Origin: an uncultured Eubacteriales bacterium
GTDB lineage: Bacteria > Bacillota > Clostridia > Lachnospirales > Bianqueaceae
NCBI GenBank assembly: GCA_902782895.1
Contig: CACZPA010000201.1
Location: 1-6,973, forward strand
DNA length: 6,973 nucleotides
Reading direction: 5' to 3'
Shown here: in pieces, positions 1 through 4,860 of the stretch
How the letters are laid out: each line of letters starts with the position of its first letter
How positions within the stretch are numbered: position 1 is the first letter of the stretch
Notes under the pieces: generated by a model
What the model was told of the DNA's origin: nothing
The model's input: the letters and a program-made list of their open reading frames with translations, nothing else
Database searches by the model: none
Position numbers and translations under genes: made by a program

Positions 1-17
1 ATTTACATATTTGGATC

Positions 18-25
18 AAGGAGGA
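18..25 (+). promoter_or_regulatory. Ribosome binding site fixing the GTG start of the lipoprotein gene
   Basis: The sequence AAGGAGGA lies six bases before a GTG at 32, an ideal Shine-Dalgarno match. It decides the start: the reading frame is open further upstream to a TTG at 11, but that codon would put the ribosome binding site inside the gene and would place seven extra residues before the Lys-Lys start of the signal peptide. Confidence 0.85.
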
Positions 26-31
26 AATATT

Positions 32-1861
32 GTGAAAAAACTGATTTCTCTGCTGATGGCAGCGGTTATGGTCCTTTCCCTGGCCGGCTGCATTTCCGCA
101 GACAACAGCAGCTCTAATAAGGAAACGTCCGTAGAGAGCTCCAAAGAGGAGTCTAAGGTGGAGGCTTCTCAGGCTGCAGAGACTTCCGAGACAAAAGAAA
201 CGTCCGTTGCGGAAGAAGCTTCCAAGGCTGAAGAGTCCAAGCCCGAAGAGTCCAAGGCTGAAGAGTCTAAGGCTGAAGAGTCTAAGACTGAAGCCTCCAA
301 GGCGGAAGAGTCTTCCAAGACGAACAGCTCTTCCGGAACAGTGACTCCGGGCACCTATTATCTGGTCGGTATGTATGAGAACGATGAGATGATGGGCACC
401 GATATGATGAAGCTGATGGAGTCGTTTGGAATGACGGGAACGCTCGTGCTGAATGAGGACGGAACCGGTACCTTCAACCTGTATGGTGAAGAGAGCGAGC
501 TGACCTGGGACGAAGAGGGCATTACCGTTAAAGACTCGGATGGCCTTGTACAGTATACGGTCGACGATGTATTCCTTACGCTTTCGGCGGAGGATGAGAC
601 GGCAGAACTGATTTTCTCCTCGCTTTCGATTGATGACCTGATTCTTGCCGGCAAGGCGATTGAGGGAACCGGTCAGTACGCTCCGGGAGAGAATTCCGGA
701 AGCGTGGGCACGGAAGGCGATGGACCGGTCTATTATCTGGTCAGCATTTCGGAAGGCGAGAACACGATGGGTTCCGATCAGATGGCTGTGATGGAAGCTC
801 TTGGAATGGCTTCCACACTGCAGTTGAATACAGACGGATCCGGAACTCTGACACTGTACGGCACACCGACCGGGATCACATGGGAAGGCAATACCCTGAA
901 CCTTGACGGACAGGAGATTGTATTTGAAGAGGAAGACGGTTTCCTGGTCATGAAGGAAGACGAATCCGTCCTGCGCTTCTCTCTGAAGTCCGCGCGGGAG
1001 CTGGAAAGCGCGGGCGAGGGAATTCCTACTGTCGGCGATTTCAGCGGAATGGAAACGGAATCCGAGCCTGTCACGATAACTTTTGCCGGCGCAGACTGGA
1101 TTGAGAATCCGGACGCTGAGGATGATTCAGAGGCTAAAGATCTGCTGCTCGTATGGTTTGACGTTGAGAATACAACGGATGAAGAATATACGATGGAGTG
1201 GGATTCCAACATTACGCTGACACAGGGAGACCTCACGGCGGAAGAATACTGGTACTTCTACGGCGAAGACGAGTATATCAAACTGTATGACGAGCAGATG
1301 CGTACGATCCTGCCTGGCGGAAAAAACCGTGTCGGATACTTCTTCGAAGCGGATCCGGAAGGCGGAATGATGCAGCTGACGGTAAAAGACAGCTGGTATG
1401 ACGAGGACGCGGCGGAGCTGATCAGCGAAGAGCTGGATCCCGCGAATCTGCCCGGCGCGCCGGCAGAGGCTTTTGTTCTGGAGGCCGTTACCGAGTATCC
1501 GGAGCTGGACGGCATTGCGCAGACCGGAACTTTTGATACGGACTATGAGATCACCCTTACAGGGACTTCTTTCGAAGAGCCACTGTATGAAGACGGACCG
1601 CGCCTGTTCAAGGCTACGTTTGAATTCGTAAACAACAGTAAGGAGAACAGCTCTTTCTGGTCTGCGGCGAATTATACGGCATATCAGGATCTGCTTGTAC
1701 TGTCCATATCGGATTATGAGAATATCGATCAGGAAGTAAAGCCCGGCGAAAAGACGACTGTATCTATTAGTTGGGAGATCATGAATGACTCTCCGATCGC
1801 TCTGGTCGTAACGGATACCTGGAGTGACGTTCAGATCGGCGGAGTATATCCGGTAGAATAA
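32..1861 (+). CDS. Large acidic secreted lipoprotein with duplicated domains
   Basis: From the GTG at 32 the product has 609 residues. It opens with a lipoprotein signal peptide: Lys-Lys, a hydrophobic stretch, and the lipobox LAGC with the lipidated Cys at residue 20. It is therefore expected on the outer face of the membrane. Residues ~24-101 form a Ser/Glu/Lys-rich linker with AEESK repeats, probably a flexible stalk. Two copies of a domain follow, about 125 residues apart. Copy 1 (~108-199) and copy 2 (~232-318) share YYLV, MG(T/S)D, a GM(T/A)xTLxLNxDGxGT core and LYG. The C-terminal half has two more beta-rich segments (~346-453 and ~505-598) with the pattern LLLVWFDVENTT / FKATFEFVNNS, then a Pro-Gly turn before a strand. 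They resemble the immunoglobulin-like lipoprotein domains filed as DUF5067/DUF4352. That family match is from memory and less certain than the lipoprotein call. No enzyme motif is visible; the partner or ligand is unknown. A strong terminator follows directly. Confidence 0.85.
   Translation: MKKLISLLMAAVMVLSLAGCISADNSSSNKETSVESSKEESKVEASQAAETSETKETSVAEEASKAEESKPEESKAEESKAEESKTEASKAEESSKTNSSSGTVTPGTYYLVGMYENDEMMGTDMMKLMESFGMTGTLVLNEDGTGTFNLYGEESELTWDEEGITVKDSDGLVQYTVDDVFLTLSAEDETAELIFSSLSIDDLILAGKAIEGTGQYAPGENSGSVGTEGDGPVYYLVSISEGENTMGSDQMAVMEALGMASTLQLNTDGSGTLTLYGTPTGITWEGNTLNLDGQEIVFEEEDGFLVMKEDESVLRFSLKSARELESAGEGIPTVGDFSGMETESEPVTITFAGADWIENPDAEDDSEAKDLLLVWFDVENTTDEEYTMEWDSNITLTQGDLTAEEYWYFYGEDEYIKLYDEQMRTILPGGKNRVGYFFEADPEGGMMQLTVKDSWYDEDAAELISEELDPANLPGAPAEAFVLEAVTEYPELDGIAQTGTFDTDYEITLTGTSFEEPLYEDGPRLFKATFEFVNNSKENSSFWSAANYTAYQDLLVLSISDYENIDQEVKPGEKTTVSISWEIMNDSPIALVVTDTWSDVQIGGVYPVE
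227..316 (+). repeat. 15-bp in-frame tandem repeat encoding AEESK units
   Basis: Six consecutive 15-bp units (227, 242, 257, 272, 287, 302) of the form GCTGAAGAGTCYAAG encode five-residue AEESK-like blocks in the lipoprotein stalk. Units 3 and 4 are identical and the outer ones diverge. The unit is five codons long, so gain or loss of copies by slippage would change stalk length without breaking the frame. Confidence 0.85.
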
Positions 1862-1873
1862 GGAATGTAAGGC

Positions 1874-1945
1874 AGCCGACAGGCACTGAGCATATCAATG
1901 CAGAGACGCATGATGATATGCTCAGCGGATCCTGCCGGCTTTTTT
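1874..1945 (+). terminator. Rho-independent terminator of the lipoprotein gene
   Basis: The hairpin starts 12 bases after the stop codon. An outer arm GCCGACAGG (1874-1882) pairs with CCTGCCGGC (1931-1939) with one mismatch. A perfect 12-bp stem pairs CTGAGCATATCA (1886-1897) with TGATATGCTCAG (1914-1925). Four further pairs (ATGC/GCAT) lie inside after a two-base bulge. Six T residues (1940-1945) follow immediately. Confidence 0.88.
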
Positions 1946-2008
1946 AATGCCTGTACAACGGCCGCCTGCCGACGCGAAAAAATATTTTAAAAAAATAGTA
2001 ATTAGTAC

Positions 2009-2037
2009 TTGACAGACAGATAGAAGTGTGAGAAAAT
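2009..2037 (+). promoter_or_regulatory. Sigma-70-type promoter with AT-rich upstream element
   Basis: A perfect -35 box TTGACA (2009-2014) is followed by a 17-base spacer and GAAAAT (2032-2037), which matches four of six -10 positions. A/T tracts at about 1978-2000 just upstream look like an UP element and would strengthen the promoter. Predicted transcription starts near 2044. No protein start lies between it and the terminator at 2127-2161, so it seems to drive a short RNA. Confidence 0.55.
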
Positions 2038-2043
2038 ACCATC

Positions 2044-2161
2044 AGTTAGAGATATCTAACCAAGAAACACAGTTCGACCTCATAAGCTTTATCCCGCAAT
2101 CATTTGCGTAATAATACCCCCATAAACCCCGGAAGGGAGCCACTTCCCGGGGCATTTTTTT
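2044..2161 (+). ncRNA. Candidate small structured RNA of about 118 nt
   Basis: This stretch is framed by a promoter ending at 2037 and an intrinsic terminator ending at 2161, and has no ATG-started frame of useful length. Within it are a 6-bp hairpin GTTAGA-GATA-TCTAAC (2045-2060), a 5-bp hairpin CGCAA-TCAT-TTGCG (2095-2108) and the terminator hairpin. I do not recognise it as tmRNA, 6S, SRP RNA or a riboswitch class. It could be a trans-acting small RNA, or a leader whose terminator controls the DUF3990 remnant downstream. The first hairpin sits at the predicted transcript start and includes AGATATCT (2049-2056), so it could instead be an operator (the form would suit a MarR-type dimer). The boundaries are inferred. 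Confidence 0.4.
2127..2161 (+). terminator. Rho-independent terminator of the small transcript
   Basis: CCCCGGAAG (2127-2135) pairs with CTTCCCGGGG (2143-2152) with one bulged base, closing a short loop. A run of seven T (2155-2161) follows after CA. This is a compact G/C-rich intrinsic terminator on the plus strand, with no protein gene immediately before it. Confidence 0.8.
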
Positions 2162-2211
2162 ATCACGGCCTCAGAAAAGAGCGAAGGGACAGAAAGAGAA
2201 TGCGAAAGGAC

Positions 2212-2241
2212 TGGACTTATGCCACAAGGTTTCGATATAAT
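2212..2241 (+). promoter_or_regulatory. Possible promoter of the DUF3990 remnant
   Basis: A perfect TATAAT (2236-2241) lies 18 bases after TGGACT (2212-2217), a four-of-six match to a -35 box. A second TATAAT at 2255-2260 has no convincing -35. Either would transcribe the remnant starting at 2304. Weak evidence. Confidence 0.35.
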
Positions 2242-2303
2242 GGGAATCAAGAGGTATAATGGTTACAAGGAACACATCAATCTGCACAGCAGGAGGTGCC
2301 GGG

Positions 2304-2591
2304 ATGATCCTTTTTCATACAGGTTTTGAGGAGATCCGCGAGCCGGACATAAACTATGGGCGAAAGAACGCGGATTTCGGACAGGGCTTCTATCTGACGG
2401 TGGACAGGGCATTTGCCGAGCGCTGGACAAAGGAGCGGAGTTCCAGAAGCTTTTCACGGCTGTGCTTGAGGAAATCGTTTCCTGAGAACCGTCCCCGGAA
2501 AGGACTTTTCAAAGGATTTTTTATAAAGATTTTCTTGACATTATTGCAGGTTTTGATTAAACTAAAGGCAGTTAAGTCGTTAACAAGATAG
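2304..2591 (+). pseudogene. Truncated DUF3990 gene remnant
   Basis: The ATG at 2304 is preceded by AGGAGGT (2291-2297) at six bases, so it is preferred over the upstream ATG at 2259. The first 45 residues (2304-2438) match the N-terminus of DUF3990 proteins as I know them: ILFHTGF, EIREPDI, GRKNADFGQGFYLT, then a RAFAERWTKER helix. Members of the family are normally about 150-170 residues; some are proposed to be ADP-ribosyltransferase-like and they often sit beside DUF3791 genes. Here the family signal stops at residue 45. The remaining 50 residues are basic, unlike the family, and run through the promoter of the next gene (2535-2563), so the frame after about 2438 is probably accidental. 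Another frame from 2438 reads EFQKLFTAVLEEIVS to a stop at 2483-2485, which may be the tail of a different gene joined by a deletion. No DUF3791 partner is visible. Most likely non-functional. Confidence 0.65.
2535..2563 (+). promoter_or_regulatory. Promoter of the DUF1508 gene
   Basis: A perfect -35 box TTGACA (2535-2540) is followed by a 17-base spacer and TAAACT (2558-2563), four of six -10 positions. The predicted start near 2570 would give a leader of about 46 nt containing the AAGGAGG site at 2601-2607. Confidence 0.6.
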
Positions 2592-2615
2592 GACAATACA
2601 AAGGAGGACTTTTTC

Positions 2616-2984
2616 ATGGGTAAATTTGCTGTAAAACAGACCGCGGCCGGATTCAAGTTCGATCTGAAGGCAAGTAACGGCGAGATCATCGCGAGCTCTC
2701 AGGTTTACAAATCTGAGAAGACCGCCCGCGCCGGCGTTGAGAGCGTCCGCAGAGTATGCGCGGCGGAGATCGAGGACCAGACTGTAGAAGGATACGCTCC
2801 GGTAAAGCATCCTAAATACGAGGTTTATACGGACAAGGCCGGCGAGATCCGCTTCCGTCTGAAAGCCAGCAATGGTCAGATCATCGCACATTCCGAAGGC
2901 TATAAGACCAAGAAGAGCGCGCTCAACGGCATCGAGAGCATTAAGAAGAATGCTCCGGACGCAGCGGTTGAGAAGGTCGAATAA
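2616..2984 (+). CDS. DUF1508 (YegP-like) two-repeat protein
   Basis: The 122-residue product begins at an ATG eight bases after AAGGAGG (2601-2607). It contains two copies of the DUF1508 (YegP) motif. Copy 1 (~3-47) carries FKFDLKASNGEIIASSQ-YKSEKTARAGVESV, here split for length, and copy 2 (~66-113) carries FRLKASNGQIIAHSEGY followed by KTKKSALNGIESIKKNAPDA. The hallmark of the family is a KASNGxII strand-turn followed by a YKxxxxAxxGIxSI helix. Two copies per chain is the common arrangement and the length is normal, so the gene looks intact. The protein is small, probably cytosolic, with no signal peptide or membrane segment. The family has no settled biochemical role, so no function is assigned. 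It has its own promoter. The next gene starts 94 bases after its stop, past a hairpin. Confidence 0.9.
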   Translation: MGKFAVKQTAAGFKFDLKASNGEIIASSQVYKSEKTARAGVESVRRVCAAEIEDQTVEGYAPVKHPKYEVYTDKAGEIRFRLKASNGQIIAHSEGYKTKKSALNGIESIKKNAPDAAVEKVE

Positions 2985-3010
2985 TTCCGAATCGTTTTAT
3001 CAGGACACAA

Positions 3011-3043
3011 AGGGCTGCCGTGTTTTTGCGATACGGCAGCCCT
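3011..3043 (+). terminator. Strong hairpin without T-tract after the DUF1508 gene
   Basis: AGGGCTGCCGT (3011-3021) and ACGGCAGCCCT (3033-3043) form a perfect 11-bp G/C-rich stem around an 11-base loop. On the plus strand it is followed by CAATGTATATAA, not by a run of T, so it is not a canonical intrinsic terminator. It may be a weak terminator, a pause site, or a 3' stabilising hairpin that lets some transcription through to the oxidoreductase gene. Confidence 0.5.
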
Positions 3044-3078
3044 CAATGTATATAAGGAGACGCAGCTGTTATAATACA

Positions 3079-4227
3079 ATGGAAATCCAAACGATCTATA
3101 AAGGTAAATATGACGTTATTGTAGTCGGAGGCGGGATTGCCGGCGTAGCGGCGGCTGTTTCCGCGGCGAGAAACGGCGCATCGGTTTTGCTTGTCGAAAA
3201 GCAGGTCAATCTGGGCGGACTCGCTACAATGGGCCTGATCTCATGGTACGAGCCGCTTTGCGACGGAAAAGGGCAGCAGATGATCTACGGCATCGCGGAG
3301 GAGCTGATTCGGCTTTCGGCGAAGTACTGCTTCGACAATCTGCCCGCGCAGTGGGGCGGCACGAGCGGCAATCCGCCGAAACACCCGTCATCCCCGCGGT
3401 TTTCAACGCTGTTTTCACCGACGGTTTTCTCGGCGGCACTGGACGAATTCGTGCTGGACAGCGGAGCCAGAATCCGTTTTGACAGCAGGGCGACCTGGCC
3501 GGTCATGGAGGGAAATGTCTGCCGTGGGATCATCGTGGAGAGCGTGAGCGGGGCAGAGCTCTTCGAGGCGAAAGCCATCGTTGACGCAACGGGCGACGCG
3601 ACTGTGATGCATAGGGCGGGCGTGCCGACCGTCGAAGGCGAGAATTATCTGACATATCTGGTGCACATGTATGATACGGACGGCGCGAAAAAGCTTGCCG
3701 AGACGGGGAATACCGTGGCTTTCCGCCGCTGGATGAATCGGGGCAGCAATCTCGAAGGACACGGGCATCCGCAGGGAATGGGGATGCTAAAGGGCGTCAC
3801 GGCAGAGGAAGTGACGGATTATATTCTTACCGGCAAACAGATGATGCTGGACTATCTGAAGACGCTCGACCGCGGAAGCTATGACGTGATGACGCTGCCG
3901 TCCATGCCACAGTTCCGGAAAATCCGCCGGATCGTCGGCAAATGCGACTTTACGGCGGTGGATGGGCGGACGTTCGCGGATTCGATCGGCGACTGCGGCG
4001 ATTTCAGGAGCCAAGGCATCGGGAATCATTATCAGATCCCGTTCGGCGCCTTATATAATGAAAAATTCCCGAATTTGCTCGCGGCGGGACGGATCATCTC
4101 GGCTCCGGATGGCGACGGCTGGGAGGTCGCACGGGTCATCCCGACCTGCGCGCTGACAGGCGAAGCGGCCGGCAAAGCGGCAGCGATGCTCGCGGTGCAG
4201 GGCGTGCCCCTGGAGAAGTGCTACTGA
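3079..4227 (+). CDS. FAD-dependent oxidoreductase (FAD_oxidored family)
   Basis: From the ATG at 3079 the product has 382 residues. An N-terminal Rossmann fold binds FAD: VIVVGGGIAGVAAA (GxGxxG at ~17-22) ending in the acidic E40 that would contact the adenine ribose. GGLAT-MGL follows at 46-53. Further FAD-site signatures are VDATGDATV (~168-176), PFGALY...NLLAAGRIIS (~321-341) and RVIPTCALTGEAAGKAAA (~352-369). This pattern fits Pfam FAD_oxidored (PF12831), cytosolic flavoproteins of mostly unknown substrate. The chain is somewhat short: relatives usually run past 400 residues, and here the frame ends at VPLEKCY inside a 14-bp tandem repeat, so the C-terminus may have been trimmed. The start is awkward: the best ribosome site, AAGGAGA (3054-3060), is 18 bases upstream, farther than usual, and no nearer in-frame start exists. 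The frame is open back to 2872, but that part overlaps the DUF1508 gene. It could be co-transcribed with DUF1508. Confidence 0.85.
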   Translation: MEIQTIYKGKYDVIVVGGGIAGVAAAVSAARNGASVLLVEKQVNLGGLATMGLISWYEPLCDGKGQQMIYGIAEELIRLSAKYCFDNLPAQWGGTSGNPPKHPSSPRFSTLFSPTVFSAALDEFVLDSGARIRFDSRATWPVMEGNVCRGIIVESVSGAELFEAKAIVDATGDATVMHRAGVPTVEGENYLTYLVHMYDTDGAKKLAETGNTVAFRRWMNRGSNLEGHGHPQGMGMLKGVTAEEVTDYILTGKQMMLDYLKTLDRGSYDVMTLPSMPQFRKIRRIVGKCDFTAVDGRTFADSIGDCGDFRSQGIGNHYQIPFGALYNEKFPNLLAAGRIISAPDGDGWEVARVIPTCALTGEAAGKAAAMLAVQGVPLEKCY

Positions 4228-4273
4228 AGAAATGCTGTTGAGGAAATGCTGCTGAAGAAATGTTGCTGAGGAG
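4219..4273 (+). repeat. 14-bp tandem repeat spanning the oxidoreductase stop codon
   Basis: Four imperfect units lie head to tail: 4219-4232, 4233-4246, 4247-4260 and 4261-4273 (the last one base short), with consensus TGCTGCTGARGAAA. The repeat begins at the last two codons of the oxidoreductase and runs into its terminator. A 14-bp unit is not a multiple of three, so copy changes here would change the frame after the repeat. Confidence 0.8.
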
Positions 4274-4308
4274 TCGGCTTCACGTGATCGCCGGCTCCTT
4301 TGCGGTTT
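4269..4308 (+). terminator. Likely terminator of the oxidoreductase gene
   Basis: AGGAGTCGG (4269-4277) pairs with CCGGCTCCT (4291-4299) with one G-T pair, around a 13-base loop containing CACGTG. TT and then GCGGTTTT follow, an interrupted T-rich tail. The position, 41 bases after the stop codon, supports a terminator. Confidence 0.6.
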
Positions 4309-4341
4309 TGGTGCTGGGCTGGAAGACGAATTCTGGAGGGG

Positions 4342-4622
4342 CGGCGGTATATTTTTAAAAAATCGCAAAATACACTGCCGGTTTATAATTGTAGACCCTT
4401 CCGGCGGCAGTGTAAATCTCGTTTTTTCAAAATTATACCGCCGGTTTTTCGCTTGATGAGGCGTTCGCAAGCAATTTCGACCACAAAAAGTTAAAAAACA
4501 CCGTCCATCTATCACGATAGATGGCGCCGGCGGCAGTGTAAATCAGCTTTTTTTGAAAATATACTGCCGGGACAGTTCTTGACCGGCAGTGTAAATCTTA
4601 AAAATCGCAAATTATACCGCCA
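4342..4622. repeat. Array 1: four 39-bp imperfect palindromes (GGCRGTRTA ends)
   Basis: Each unit has a 9-bp left end GGCRGTRTA, exactly 19 mostly A/T bases, and the inverted right end TAYACYGCC. The 37-bp cores lie at 4343-4379, 4406-4442, 4532-4568 and 4585-4621; one flanking C/G pair extends most of them to 39 bp. Unit starts are 63, 126 and 53 bp apart, leaving spacers of 24, 87 and 14 bp; 87 equals 24+39+24, the space of one missing unit. Units 1 and 4 share the centre AAAAATCGCAAA. The array lies between the convergent oxidoreductase and symporter genes and between their terminators, a typical place for REP/BIME-like elements. No protein gene is supported in 4300-4860. Spacers vary in length and the repeats are imperfect, so it is not a CRISPR. 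Confidence 0.85.
4505..4524. other. Small perfect hairpin inside array 1
   Basis: CCATCTAT (4505-4512) and ATAGATGG (4517-4524) form a perfect 8-bp stem with a CACG loop. It lies in the 87-bp gap between units 2 and 3 of the array, just before unit 3. It is not followed by a T run, so it is not an obvious terminator; role unknown. Confidence 0.6.
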
Positions 4623-4651
4623 CCTGACTGCAAGAAGGCGCCAGCTCGAAC

Positions 4652-4681
4652 CAGGGACAGTTCTCGGAACGGCAGGGACAG
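4652..4681. repeat. CAGGGACAG direct repeat around a GTTC/GAAC dyad
   Basis: CAGGGACAG occurs at 4652-4660 and again at 4673-4681, with a small dyad GTTC-TCG-GAAC (4660-4670) between. The same GGGACAGTTCT string is the spacer between array units at 4569-4579, and its complement AACTGTCCCTG lies at 6720-6730 in array 2. The motif is reminiscent of REP sequences that accompany IS200-like REP-associated transposases, which is an inference from memory. Confidence 0.6.
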
Positions 4682-4685
4682 ATAT

Positions 4686-4745
4686 AAAAAAGCGGTGAAC
4701 CTGATCTGTGAGTATAACACAGAAGACAGATTCACCGCGTTTTTT
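4686..4745. terminator. Bidirectional terminator between the convergent genes
   Basis: GCGGTGAA (4692-4699) pairs with TTCACCGC (4731-4738), with an inner CTGTG/CACAG stem. Six A residues precede it (4686-4691) and six T follow (4740-4745), so it can end transcription from either side. For the symporter on the minus strand it lies about 115 bases beyond the stop codon, giving a long 3' untranslated region. On the plus strand it would catch read-through across array 1. Confidence 0.8.
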
Positions 4746-4763
4746 GTGTAGAGATGCAGCAGT

Positions 4764-4846
4764 CGCCTGATCGGCAAGCGGCATTGCCGCAAGTTGTGCG
4801 GCCTGATCGCGGATCATGCGTCACAACCCGCGCGCCTGATCGGCAA
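4764..4846. repeat. CGCCTGATCGGCAA short repeats in the symporter 3' region
   Basis: CGCCTGATCGGCAA occurs identically at 4764-4777 and 4833-4846, with a diverged copy GGCCTGATCGCGGA at 4800-4813. A perfect dyad GCGGCA-T-TGCCGC lies next to the first copy. All are in the minus-strand 3' untranslated region of the symporter, between its stop codon and the terminator. Function unknown. Confidence 0.6.
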
Positions 4847-4860
4847 CCGCAGCGGGATTT

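Noticed and set aside
2127..2152. Resemblance to the CCGGAAGGRAGC loop of SRP RNA
   Set aside because: The match is short, sits in a terminator stem, and the rest of the SRP RNA helix is absent.
2240..2329. A 29-codon frame starting at ATG 2240 and overlapping the DUF3990 start
   Set aside because: It has no ribosome binding site and no recognisable similarity, including to the DUF3791 proteins often found upstream of DUF3990.
3070..3075. TATAAT as a -10 box for the oxidoreductase
   Set aside because: It is three bases from the ATG, so transcription would start inside the gene, and the sequence at the -35 position is poor.
2872..3078. Extension of the oxidoreductase to an upstream ATG at 2872
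   Set aside because: It overlaps the DUF1508 gene and translates the hairpin at 3011-3043. The residues are Arg/Ser-rich and unlike the family, whose proteins start close to the Rossmann fold.
4342..4622. Array 1 as a CRISPR
   Set aside because: Repeats are imperfect, mainly conserved only at the ends, spacers are 14, 24 and 87 bp, and no cas gene is present.
4512..4817. A 101-codon minus-strand open frame downstream of the symporter
   Set aside because: It runs through the bidirectional terminator and array units 3-4, with no family resemblance.
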